Source: an uncultured Clostridia bacterium (GTDB lineage: Bacteria; Bacillota; Clostridia; Christensenellales; Borkfalkiaceae). From it: a stretch of 13,145 nucleotides of DNA. The stretch spans positions 1 through 13,145 of the forward strand of contig CANRCY010000024.1 in the NCBI GenBank assembly GCA_947629225.1, in the 5' to 3' direction. The notes below the pieces were generated by a model, which worked only from the letters and a program-made list of their open reading frames with translations, searched no databases and had not been told where the DNA came from. Positions within the stretch are counted from its first letter, which is position 1, and the number at the start of each line of letters is the position of its first letter. Of this stretch, positions 5,741 to 13,145 are shown piece by piece. Made by a program: the position numbers and the translations under genes.

Positions 5741-7945
5741 ATGCAAAAAATGAGAAAGGCATTTCTTGCCGTTCTGACTGCGGCTTTGCTCGCTTGCGTT
5801 TCTTTGTTTACGCTTGTCGCCTGCACACCCGCAAGCAACGACAAAGCGGCAAAGGGCATCGAGATCACAACGCCGCCCACCAAGACCGATTATGTCGTCG
5901 GCGAATCGTTCGATCCCGCGGGCATGGTCGTGAGCGTCGTCTATGAGGACGACAGCAAAGAGGCGTTGGAGGCTTCTGCCTACACGCTCGACCCTACGGG
6001 CGCGCTTGCGGTGTCCAACAGAAGGATCACCGTTACCTATAAGGTCGATGAGGAAACGGAGTTCACCGCGACGCAGAACATCACCGTACATAATAATGTC
6101 GTGAGCGTCGTGGTCAAGACGCCCGCCACCAAGACGGGGTATGCGATCGGCGAAGTGTTCGATCCCACGGGCATGGTCGTCACGGTCACCTACGAGGATA
6201 AGTCCACGAAGGACGTCGACATCACGGCGGACAACGTGACCTACGACAAGACCCCCCTCACGGGAAGCGAAACCGAGATCACCCTCACCTATTCGGGCAA
6301 GGAGATCAAGCAAGCCATCGAGTTTGCGACGGGCATCACCATCAAGACCCAGCCCACCAAGACCGAATATGTCCCCGGTGAACGCTTCAATCCCGCGGGC
6401 ATGGTCCTCGAAGTCAGCTATACGAGTGGCAAGAAGGCGGAAGTCGCCGTTGCGGGCAGCTCGGCAACTTACAGCACCGAACCCCTCACGGGAGAGGAGA
6501 CCTCTGTCACCGTTTCCTACGGCGGATTCGAAGTCACGGTGAACATCACCTTTGCCAGCGGCGTGTTCATCGAAGCCGAGGACGGCATCATTGAAACGAG
6601 CAGCACGCAGTGGCTGCGCGAGGATGCAAATGAAACCTTCCCCGAGGAGTATCAGGCGTCGGGTTATAAGTATGTCGGCGACCTCGCTCCGGGCGATTCC
6701 ATCTCCTTCATCTTCAGTTCCGACAAGGCGGGAACGGGCAACATCTTCTTCCGCATGGCGTCGCAGTATCTGAAACAGGACAGCAACTGGACTCCCATCT
6801 GGATGGGCGACTGCCAGCTCAACAAGATCTGCAAAGTCAGCGTCAACGGTGTGGACTATCCCATTGACGACTCCGTGATCCTTCCCGGCGGCGGCGAGCA
6901 GGACGGCGAAGCCAACCAATATCTTTGGACGAACTGGCGGGAAGTCGAATTTAGGAATATCGCCTTCAAGCAGGGCAACAACACCATCAAGCTCACCTTC
7001 CAGAGGCACGACTATGCCGATTGTTCGCAGTCGGGCAAGAATAATGTATTTACGGCGAATGTCGACAGTTTGATCATCACCTCTGCGGAATGCACCATAA
7101 CGGCGCTCAAAGCGAAACTTGAAGCAACGGCAACGAGCGCAACGCTTGAAACGAAGAACGATGTCACCGAATTTGTCGTAAAGGGGACCGTCGATTACGA
7201 GGTCTACACCGAAGAAGATGTCAAAGAAAAACTGACGCTCCAAATCGGGACATCAACCTCTTGGTGGGGACAGACATACTTCACCGCTGTGGACGTTGCG
7301 ACCACCGTCACTCTGACCGGCCATCAATTCGAGATCCGCGCCAATATCGACAAGATCGGCTCCAACGCGGGATATACCGTCAACTTCATGAACGCCGCAC
7401 TCACGATCGCGGGCGCACAGGGATCGACGGGTACCTGCTCGCACGGCGAATTTGAGGTCCTCGTCAGTGACACCGGCGTCATCACCCTGAAAGTGGAGAG
7501 CAAGGTTTCCTTCGCTCCTACCGCCACCAATGCAGACATCGCGGTGGTAGATGGTAAGGTCATCGTCACCGTCACGGGTACCTACACGGCGACGGGCTAC
7601 GACAACGACGAAATCAAGGCGCTTCTTGAGAAGACGGTGCTCGATCTTCAAAACACGAACTGGAGCGGTCAACGCTTCACGCTCACTCCGGCGGAAGTGA
7701 CGCTCGGGGCAAACAACAGCTTTACCGCGAAGTATGACATCACGGCGGTCACCAACGGCAGGTATGTCACGCACTTCAACGGCACGTCGGTGAACTTCGT
7801 CCCCTCTGCTAATATCGCGGAGAAGTCCGTCACGCTCGGCGGTCACAAGTACACCATTTCCGCCGATACCACCGGAACGGAACAGGATACGGATGATTCC
7901 AAGTTCTATGGTGCCGTCGGCTTTGTGGTCGAAGACGAAGCCTGA
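5741..7945 (+). CDS. Surface lipoprotein with three Ig-like domains, CBM-like domain and a duplicated unknown module
   Basis: 734 aa. AGGAGG sits 9 nt before the ATG. Residues 1-28 are a lipoprotein signal with lipobox LVAC (Cys28). Three bacterial Ig-like repeats (Big_3 type) follow at about 38-116, 119-197 and 198-272, each with a Y..GE.F.P.GMV signature. Residues 275-449 look like a CBM6/35-type beta-sandwich: it opens with VFIEAEDG, has GDSISF and NNTIKLTF strands and ends NVDSLIIT. Residues about 473-580 and 603-712 are two diverged copies of a module I cannot name, sharing W.GQ (508-511, 641-644), a nearby FT, VTL, an F..I pair, a Y...F end and a terminal HG/GH strand. No catalytic site is visible. 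It probably holds a polysaccharide at the cell surface for the esterase and GH3 enzyme encoded downstream. It is the first gene of the operon, under the putative LytTR array. Confidence 0.85.
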   Translation: MQKMRKAFLAVLTAALLACVSLFTLVACTPASNDKAAKGIEITTPPTKTDYVVGESFDPAGMVVSVVYEDDSKEALEASAYTLDPTGALAVSNRRITVTYKVDEETEFTATQNITVHNNVVSVVVKTPATKTGYAIGEVFDPTGMVVTVTYEDKSTKDVDITADNVTYDKTPLTGSETEITLTYSGKEIKQAIEFATGITIKTQPTKTEYVPGERFNPAGMVLEVSYTSGKKAEVAVAGSSATYSTEPLTGEETSVTVSYGGFEVTVNITFASGVFIEAEDGIIETSSTQWLREDANETFPEEYQASGYKYVGDLAPGDSISFIFSSDKAGTGNIFFRMASQYLKQDSNWTPIWMGDCQLNKICKVSVNGVDYPIDDSVILPGGGEQDGEANQYLWTNWREVEFRNIAFKQGNNTIKLTFQRHDYADCSQSGKNNVFTANVDSLIITSAECTITALKAKLEATATSATLETKNDVTEFVVKGTVDYEVYTEEDVKEKLTLQIGTSTSWWGQTYFTAVDVATTVTLTGHQFEIRANIDKIGSNAGYTVNFMNAALTIAGAQGSTGTCSHGEFEVLVSDTGVITLKVESKVSFAPTATNADIAVVDGKVIVTVTGTYTATGYDNDEIKALLEKTVLDLQNTNWSGQRFTLTPAEVTLGANNSFTAKYDITAVTNGRYVTHFNGTSVNFVPSANIAEKSVTLGGHKYTISADTTGTEQDTDDSKFYGAVGFVVEDEA

Positions 7946-7980
7946 TAAGTGAAAGCCATACAGCCTTTGCTCTGAAAAAG

Positions 7981-8010
7981 TCGGGCGGTCGAAAAAAACC
8001 GACCGCCCGA
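7981..8010 (+). terminator. Intercistronic hairpin, possible partial terminator or mRNA stabiliser
   Basis: A perfect 11-bp stem (7981-7991 with 8000-8010) with an 8-nt A-rich loop sits between the lipoprotein and esterase genes. Only a broken U-run (TCTTTC) follows, so read-through is likely. The first gene could therefore be expressed more than the next two. No promoter is evident in the rest of the gap. Confidence 0.55.
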
Positions 8011-8039
8011 TCTTTCAAAACTGTGATAAGGAGTATTTT

Positions 8040-9629
8040 ATGAAGAAATTTATCGCTTTTTCCGCATCGCTTGCGCTGGCGCTCGGCGTCGGGCTGTCCT
8101 GCGCGGCGATCTCGGGGACTTCTCCTTCCGTCGAAGCCTCTGCGGCGACGATCGGGGCGACCAAGGCTTACGCCATCGTGCAGGGCTACGAATGGGGACC
8201 TGCCGTTCCCAAGGTCGTACTCGAATTTGCCGATGACGTCATCGGCGTGGAGAACGACACCTTTGCCGTATCCTTTTCGAACCGTGCACGCACCGTCACC
8301 GCGGCGTACAATTCCGACGAGAACGGCGTGGAATCCGAGGACTACACCCACTATGTCGCCATCGAAATGACGGTCCAATACAACGTAAACAGCCCCTTCT
8401 CCTACAACATGAGCACGGGGCGCAACACTTGGGTCGCAAACATCGCCTTTACCGTGACGGTCAACGCGGGGAAGAGCTTTACGGCGGGCGACCTCACCTA
8501 TGAGGGCGGCGATACCTTTACCTACTCCGCGGGCGCGGCGGACAGAAAAGTTCCGCAGACGGCGTCGTGGACGAAGGATACCGTCCATTACACGGGGGAG
8601 GGGAAGGACATCACCCTGCAGCGTGCGAGCTGGGCGCCCGAGGGCGCAGAGAGCGACAGCGGCAAGAACCCGCTCGTCATCTGGCTCCACGGTGCGGGCG
8701 AGGGCGGAACGGACATCGACATCGACCTTCTCGGCAATGAGGTGACCGCGCTCACGACCGAAAATGAGACCAACCTCCAACACTACTTTGCACAATACGG
8801 GCTGAAGGGCGCCTATGTCCTCGCCGTGCAGACGCCCACCATGTGGATGGATTCGGGCAACGGCAGCTACAACAACGGCTCGGGAACGGGCAAGCAGGAG
8901 AGTTACTATACCGAAGCTCTGTGGCAGGCGATCACGACGTATGTGGAGAGCAACTCCGACGTCGACACCAACCGCATCTACCTCGGCGGCTGTTCCAACG
9001 GCGGCTATATGACGATGAATATGGCGTTCGAACACGGCGATTACTTCGCGGCGTTCTACCCCATCTGCGAGGCTTATGACAACTCCCGCATTTCCGACGA
9101 GATGATCGAGGGGATCAAGGACTACAACATCTGGTTCCTGCAATCCTCCGACGACGGTACCGTCGCCCCGAATTCGAGCACGGTGCCTACATTCTTCCGC
9201 CTTCTTCAAGCGGGTGCGGAGAACGTGCACTTCACGTTCACCGAACATGTCACCGCGGTAGACGACCCCACTGCGACGAACGGCGGGATCCAAGGCACTT
9301 ATATGGGACACTGGTCTTGGATCATGGCGTTCAACGACGTGCTCTCCAAGGAATTTGACAACGATACCATCACGGCGCAGAGCGACATCACGTTCGCAAA
9401 TTGCACGAAAGACGGCAATCTTTGGGCATGGCTCGCGGAACAGACGCTTGACGGCAGCAAAGTCGCCGATCACTTCCAGAGCACTCCCGAACCCGCACCC
9501 ACGCCCACACCCGCGGACAACGGCGGAGGGCTTCCCGCCTATGCGATCGCGCTCATCGTGGTCGGTGGCGTCCTCGTCGTCGGCGGCGTTGTGGCAGGCG
9601 TTATCGTTGCACGCAAAAAGAAAAATTGA
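8040..9629 (+). CDS. Membrane-anchored alpha/beta-hydrolase esterase with Ig-like N-terminus (PHB-depolymerase/EstA type)
   Basis: 529 aa. AAGGAG at 8028-8033 sets the ATG. Residues 1-35 are a signal peptide with a likely cut near VEASA-A. Residues about 42-165 resemble the esterase Ig-like N-terminal domain of EstA-type enzymes. The hydrolase domain covers about 185-440: oxyanion-side motif LVIWLHGAGEGG (212-223), nucleophile elbow GGCSNGGY with Ser319, probable acid Asp372 in SSDDGTVAP and probable His424 in MGHW. After a Pro/Thr linker (481-497) a single hydrophobic helix (498-524) ends in RKKKN, so the enzyme is tethered outside the cell by its C-terminus. Relatives release acetyl or feruloyl groups from plant glycans or cut polyesters; the actual ester is unknown. 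Its place between a carbohydrate-binding lipoprotein and a GH3 enzyme favours a carbohydrate esterase. Confidence 0.88.
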   Translation: MKKFIAFSASLALALGVGLSCAAISGTSPSVEASAATIGATKAYAIVQGYEWGPAVPKVVLEFADDVIGVENDTFAVSFSNRARTVTAAYNSDENGVESEDYTHYVAIEMTVQYNVNSPFSYNMSTGRNTWVANIAFTVTVNAGKSFTAGDLTYEGGDTFTYSAGAADRKVPQTASWTKDTVHYTGEGKDITLQRASWAPEGAESDSGKNPLVIWLHGAGEGGTDIDIDLLGNEVTALTTENETNLQHYFAQYGLKGAYVLAVQTPTMWMDSGNGSYNNGSGTGKQESYYTEALWQAITTYVESNSDVDTNRIYLGGCSNGGYMTMNMAFEHGDYFAAFYPICEAYDNSRISDEMIEGIKDYNIWFLQSSDDGTVAPNSSTVPTFFRLLQAGAENVHFTFTEHVTAVDDPTATNGGIQGTYMGHWSWIMAFNDVLSKEFDNDTITAQSDITFANCTKDGNLWAWLAEQTLDGSKVADHFQSTPEPAPTPTPADNGGGLPAYAIALIVVGGVLVVGGVVAGVIVARKKKN

Positions 9630-9652
9630 TTGCTCGACCTTCCTCCTCAAGC

Positions 9653-9682
9653 GAAGGTCTGCGGGCTTGCCTGCAGGCCTTC
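9653..9682 (+). repeat. Intercistronic GC-rich hairpin
   Basis: Positions 9653-9665 pair with 9670-9682 (13 bp including two G-U pairs, loop CTTG) in the 114-nt gap between the esterase and GH3 genes. A competing 6-bp stem (9636-9641 with 9654-9659) shares its left arm. No U-run follows, so it is more likely a processing or stability element, or a small palindromic repeat, than a terminator. The wider stretch 9636-9695 has rough inverted ends. Confidence 0.5.
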
Positions 9683-9743
9683 CCAAGGGGGAGAGTAAAA
9701 ACAGACCGTAGCGCCGGTTTTGCGCAAAAATCAAGGAGAAAAC

Positions 9744-12700
9744 ATGGCAAACACTTTCTTTTCGGGCAAACGGGGCGTGAAGAGGATCGTTCTCATCGCC
9801 GTTGCCTTTGTACTCGTCGCCGTGCTCATCGCGGGCAACATCGTCCTCAACCAATTTGCGCCTCTGATCCACGCCAATTTTGCGGGCGGGTTCGGCGGTT
9901 CCACCGAAACGCAGGAGGCGAAGAATGCACTCGGTTCCGCCGATGAACTTGTCGGCGAGATCGCGGAGGAGAGCATGGTGCTCCTCAAAAACGAGGACGA
10001 TTTTCTTCCTCTGAAAGAGGGGACCAAGGTCAACCTCTTCGGCTGGGCTTCCACCGACCTCGGCTTTTTGCAGATCGGCGGCGGCAGCGGCGGCTCGCCC
10101 ATCGACGCCTCCAATCCCTACCAGATCACGCTCACCGAAGCGTTCGACGAATACGGCGAAGATCTCTACAACAAAGACCTTCTGGCAAAATACGTCGAAT
10201 TTGACGGCAGGACAGACGCCGACCGCGCGGGGAATTCCGATACCGTCGTAAAGAACCCGGAGGAGGCCTTCTATACCCCCGACCTCATGGGGAACGCTAA
10301 GAGCTTTTCGGATACGGCGATCGTCGTCCTTTCCCGTTGGGGCAAGGAAAACGGCGGCTCTAACGAACTTGTCAGCATCGGCTCCTTCCAGAACGGTTCC
10401 TATCTTGAACTTACCGCGCAGGAAAAGGTCATGCTCGATAAACTTGAATCCGACGCCTTCAACGTCATCGTTCTGCTCAACACGACCAATCCCATCGAAC
10501 TTTCCTTCCTCGAAGACTACGACTGCATCAAGGCATGTATGTATATCGGCATCCCCGGGCAGTCGGGTGCCCGCGCCATTCCCGAACTTCTCTATGGGGA
10601 AACGGTGCGCATCGAACGGGACGAAAGCGGGACCGAACTTTCCCGCAAATATGAACCCATCAGCCCCTCGGGCAGGCTCTCGGATACCTACGCTTACAGC
10701 TGGCAGGAGAACAATCCTTCCTATATCAACGCAACGCCGAACGGCAGCAGCCTCGGCTATGCGGAGGGCATCTATATCGGCTATAAATGGTATGAAACCG
10801 CCGACGCGGCAGGTTATTTCGAAGCACAGGGTACCTCTTACGGCGAGGTCGTGCAATTCCCCTTCGGCTATGGACTTTCTTATACGGAATTTGAGCAAGA
10901 GATCGTCGATGTGTCGTGGGAAGACGGCGATAAACTCCAAGCGGGTAAGGAATATTCCGTCACCGTGCGCGTCACCAACGTAGGGGACTACCCCGGCCGC
11001 GACGTCGTGCAGCTCTACTATACCGCTCCCTACAACGAGGGCGGCATCGAAAAAGCGAGCATCAACCTCCTCGCCTTCGATAAGACAGCGCTCTTGAAGC
11101 CGCAATCCGAATCGGAAACGGAGAGCTTGCAGGAAGTGACTCTCACCTTTACCGCCTACGATCTGGCGTCCTACGACGACTACGACAAGAACGGTAACGG
11201 ATTCAAGGGCTATGAACTTGACTCGGGAGAGCACATCATCAAGCTGATGAAGAACGCACATGAGGTCATTGATGCCACAAATGTTCTCGGCTGCGACGGC
11301 TTGAAGTTTGAAAACGACCCCGTCACGGGCGAAAAAGTGGAAAACCGCTTTACAGGGGAAAATGCCTATGCGAATATGCCGATCGACGGCAGCACGGGCG
11401 CAAACGGCGGAATTACTTATCTCTCGCGGGCGAACGCCTTCGAAAACTTCCCGGAATTGAAAAAGGTGGGAACGCCTACTTCGGCAGCGACTTCGGCGGC
11501 GGGATTCGATTATGCGGGCTACAACGGCGAAGATATTTCTTCCTTCCAATACGGCGTAGACAGCGGGCTTTATCTCACCACGAACGGCGGCGAAAAGGCG
11601 ACCGCAGCCGATTTGAACGGTACCAACAAAGCTGCGGATCTTCAATACGATTATGACCTCATGGAAGATCTGCAGGATTGGGACAATCCGCTTTGGGACG
11701 ACTTCCTCAACCAGCTCACCCAAAACGATATCAGGGACCTCATCGGAAGAGGGGGCTTCCGGACCGCCGAACTGGAAAGCGTCGGCAAGACACGCTGTTA
11801 TGATACGGACGGTCCCGCGGGTTTCAACAACTCCGTTGTTGCACCCGAGGACACCACGGGCTGGACGGTATTCCCCGCCGAAACCCTGACGGGTTGCTCG
11901 TGGAGCCAGCGCCTCACCTACAATGTCGGTCAGTCGCAAGGGCAGATCGGCAACGCCACCAAGGTACAGGGCTGGTATGCCCCCGGCGTCAATCTGCACC
12001 GCTCGGTCTACAACGCCCGCAATTATGAGTATTACAGCGAGGACGGCGTCCTCAGCGGAAAGCTCGCCGCGGAAACAGTACGCGGTGCCAAGGAGAAGGG
12101 ACTTTACTGCTATGTGAAGCACTTTGTCATCAGCGACAACGGGCAAAACGCGACCGACTGGTACGAATGGCTCACCGAGCAGAGCCTCCGCGAGAACTAT
12201 CTCAAAGCGTTTGAGATCGTCGTCAAAGAGGGCGGTGCCAATGCGATGATGAGTGCGTTCAACAAGCTCGGCGCAGTGTGGTGCGGTTACAACCACGCGC
12301 TGCTCACCGACGTCTTACGCACTGAATGGGGCTTCCACGGCTCGGTGATCACCGACTGGTATACGACGGGGAACTACATGAGTTCCTACGGCAAGGGCGT
12401 GAAGGCGGGCAACGACCTTTGGCTCAACACCGGAAGTTCGGCGGCGAACATCACGTTTACCGATGCGGGGCAGGCGTATGCCGCACGGCAGTCTGCCAAG
12501 GGACTTCTCTACACCTATCTTGACACGATCGTTTCCGCAAAACAATATCAGGATGATGTCGACAGCGGCAAGATCGAAGACAAGTACAACGTGACGCTCG
12601 GACCGAGCGTGACCGAGGAAGCGTATTCGCCCGTATTCACAGCGCTCTGGGCGATCGTCGATGTATTGCTCATTCTCGGCGTCGGCGCTTGCGTGCTCTT

Positions 12701-12752
12701 CCTGTTCCTTCCGAAGGCGAAGAAAGAAGAAGCAACCGAGCCGGAAACCTAA
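9744..12752 (+). CDS. GH3 family glycosidase with inverted domain order and two membrane anchors
   Basis: 1002 aa. AAGGAG (9733-9738) sets the ATG at 9744; an in-frame TTG at 9720 has no such site. Residues 13-40 form an N-terminal membrane helix. The GH3 C-type alpha/beta-sandwich comes first (about 62-385): EESMVLLKNED, then IPGQSGARAIPELLYGE, SPSGRLSDTYAY and FPFGYGLSYTEF. A fibronectin-III-like domain follows (about 386-510). The catalytic (alpha/beta)8 barrel comes last (about 640-930), with DGPAG (689-693), NARNYEYYSEDG, the KHF motif (792-794) and nucleophile Asp871 in VITDWYTTG. A second membrane helix (about 964-990) precedes an acidic tail. The swapped order is known from some rumen Butyrivibrio and Ruminococcus beta-glucosidases. 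The acid/base Glu could not be picked out by eye. The substrate is probably a beta-linked glycan or oligosaccharide. It is the last gene of the operon. Confidence 0.92.
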   Translation: MANTFFSGKRGVKRIVLIAVAFVLVAVLIAGNIVLNQFAPLIHANFAGGFGGSTETQEAKNALGSADELVGEIAEESMVLLKNEDDFLPLKEGTKVNLFGWASTDLGFLQIGGGSGGSPIDASNPYQITLTEAFDEYGEDLYNKDLLAKYVEFDGRTDADRAGNSDTVVKNPEEAFYTPDLMGNAKSFSDTAIVVLSRWGKENGGSNELVSIGSFQNGSYLELTAQEKVMLDKLESDAFNVIVLLNTTNPIELSFLEDYDCIKACMYIGIPGQSGARAIPELLYGETVRIERDESGTELSRKYEPISPSGRLSDTYAYSWQENNPSYINATPNGSSLGYAEGIYIGYKWYETADAAGYFEAQGTSYGEVVQFPFGYGLSYTEFEQEIVDVSWEDGDKLQAGKEYSVTVRVTNVGDYPGRDVVQLYYTAPYNEGGIEKASINLLAFDKTALLKPQSESETESLQEVTLTFTAYDLASYDDYDKNGNGFKGYELDSGEHIIKLMKNAHEVIDATNVLGCDGLKFENDPVTGEKVENRFTGENAYANMPIDGSTGANGGITYLSRANAFENFPELKKVGTPTSAATSAAGFDYAGYNGEDISSFQYGVDSGLYLTTNGGEKATAADLNGTNKAADLQYDYDLMEDLQDWDNPLWDDFLNQLTQNDIRDLIGRGGFRTAELESVGKTRCYDTDGPAGFNNSVVAPEDTTGWTVFPAETLTGCSWSQRLTYNVGQSQGQIGNATKVQGWYAPGVNLHRSVYNARNYEYYSEDGVLSGKLAAETVRGAKEKGLYCYVKHFVISDNGQNATDWYEWLTEQSLRENYLKAFEIVVKEGGANAMMSAFNKLGAVWCGYNHALLTDVLRTEWGFHGSVITDWYTTGNYMSSYGKGVKAGNDLWLNTGSSAANITFTDAGQAYAARQSAKGLLYTYLDTIVSAKQYQDDVDSGKIEDKYNVTLGPSVTEEAYSPVFTALWAIVDVLLILGVGACVLFLFLPKAKKEEATEPET

Positions 12753-12776
12753 CTTACTAACTTCCTCCCCTAAAAA

Positions 12777-12827
12777 GGCGCCTCGTGGTCGGATATTTCC
12801 GATTTACACGGGGCGCCGTCTTTTTTT
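12777..12827. terminator. Terminator of the surface-glycan operon, also usable on the minus strand
   Basis: An 11-bp outer stem (12777-12787 with 12807-12817, one G-U pair) encloses a small inner hairpin (12789-12793 with 12798-12802). It is followed by GTC and seven T on the + strand. Five A precede it (12772-12776), giving a U-run on the minus strand too. It lies 24 nt after the GH3 stop. Confidence 0.92.
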
Positions 12828-12836
12828 GGCCCCAAT

Positions 12837-12932
12837 TCAGTTGCATTTGCGAAGGTGCGCTATTGTTTCCTTGCTTACCGTGCCGACGTACTCTCCTTCG
12901 TCCCAGCAGGTGAAATCATCGAAAAGCAGCAT
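12837..12932 (-). other. 31-codon minus-strand ORF, possible gene remnant
   Basis: ATG at 12932-12930 opens 31 codons ending in TGA, with protein-like composition (LLFDDFTCWDEGEYVG..., then SKETIAHLRKC) and codon choice like nearby genes. There is no Shine-Dalgarno, and a TAG directly precedes the ATG in frame. It may be the decayed end of an older gene between the tRNA and the operon. The rest of the 12828-13030 gap holds only the 48-nt palindrome. Confidence 0.15.
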
Positions 12933-12966
12933 CTAAGCGAAAAACCGCAATATCTTGCGAAAATCA

Positions 12967-13014
12967 GAGGGTTCCCAAAAAAGATTGCGAAGCAAGATTT
13001 TTTGGGAAAAGGAG
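12967..13014. repeat. 48-nt dispersed palindromic repeat, copy 2
   Basis: 44 of 48 positions match 3191-3238. The fold is more complete here: TTCCCAAAAAA (12972-12982) pairs with TTTTTTGGGAA (12998-13008), GA faces GA, and TTGC (12985-12988) pairs with GCAA (12992-12995) around GAA. It lies downstream of the minus-strand tRNA gene. Confidence 0.8.
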
Positions 13015-13031
13015 CCGCAGGCGTTAAAGCA

Positions 13032-13057
13032 AAGAGGTTGCTAAAAAGCAACCTCTT
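13032..13057 (-). terminator. Hairpin terminator downstream of tRNA-Arg
   Basis: A perfect 11-bp stem (13032-13042 with 13047-13057) with a 4-nt loop begins 24 nt past the tRNA 3' end in the minus-strand direction. The trailing sequence TGCTTTAA is only modestly U-rich. Confidence 0.6.
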
Positions 13058-13080
13058 GCAAAGTTCGCCTTGCGGCGACG

Positions 13081-13145
13081 TGGTACTCCCGACGGGAATC
13101 GAACCCATAATTAGCCCTTAGGAGGGGCTTGTTATATCCATTTAA
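13081..13145 (-). tRNA. tRNA-Arg (anticodon CCU), 5' part beyond the window
   Basis: Read on the minus strand, the visible part covers the D-loop to the 3' end: TTAAATGGATATAAC; anticodon arm AGCCC, loop CTCCTAA, GGGCT, giving anticodon CCU for codon AGG; a 4-nt variable loop; T-arm ATGGG, TTCGATT, CCCGT; acceptor 3' strand CGGGAGT; discriminator A; and an encoded CCA at 13081-13083. The acceptor 5' strand and the 5' half of the D-arm lie outside. Confidence 0.93.

Noticed and set aside
5717..7243. 508-codon minus-strand open frame
   Set aside because: It is antisense to the operon's lipoprotein, with repeat structure that only mirrors the Ig-like repeats on the other strand, and it starts inside a coding region.
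7830..12296. Very long minus-strand open frame (1488 codons) antisense to three genes
   Set aside because: It crosses the esterase, most of the GH3 gene and both gaps, has no recognisable domains, and is rich in Arg, Asp, Gly and Val as expected for the antisense of biased codons. The + strand genes have clear motifs and ribosome sites. Its openness is notable but best explained by codon bias.
12855..13121. 88-codon + strand frame ending over the tRNA
   Set aside because: Its tail is the antisense translation of the tRNA T-arm, a common false ORF, and its middle is the 48-nt palindrome.

Overview
The window looks like the chromosome of a gut-type anaerobic Clostridia (Bacillota). Strong Shine-Dalgarno sites, Gram-positive style lipoprotein and membrane anchors, InlB/BspA-like surface repeats, an AgrC-like kinase with a LytTR regulator and a GH3 enzyme with swapped domain order all fit. 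Lineage is inferred from style only; an uncultured Christensenellales-like organism is possible. Coding DNA is moderately GC-rich and the regulatory gaps are AT-rich.

Left part (1-2360, + strand): the 3' end of an amidohydrolase, then a 653-aa lipoprotein that joins an InlB-type repeat, BspA-type leucine-rich repeats, a flavodoxin and a cyclophilin-like domain. Together they look like the tail of a redox/catabolic operon with a surface-exposed flavoprotein.

Middle (2320-3482): a minus-strand TM2-domain gene, two tandem minus-strand terminators, a possible small minus-strand gene (3119-3340), two copies of a perfect hairpin, one copy of a 48-nt dispersed palindrome, and a promoter region where + and - promoters appear to overlap. 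The + promoter drives a structured leader with a possible 22-codon leader peptide ending one base before the response regulator.

Regulatory operon (3483-5579): LytTR response regulator, AgrC/GHKL-type membrane kinase and a strong terminator.

Target operon (5582-12827): an array of five TTTG-centred repeats with 20-21 bp spacing inside pairs (LytTR-operator geometry) lies directly upstream of a near-consensus promoter. Three surface proteins follow: a lipoprotein with three Ig-like domains, a carbohydrate-binding-like domain and a duplicated unknown module; an esterase with an Ig-like N-terminus and a C-terminal membrane anchor; and a GH3 glycosidase with inverted domain order and a membrane segment at each end. 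A strong terminator closes the unit. My reading is that the two-component system senses an external cue and switches on a cell-surface glycan capture, de-esterification and cleavage set. No transporter is in view.

Right edge (12828-13145): a gap with a second copy of the 48-nt palindrome and a truncated tRNA-Arg(CCU) gene on the minus strand with its own terminator.
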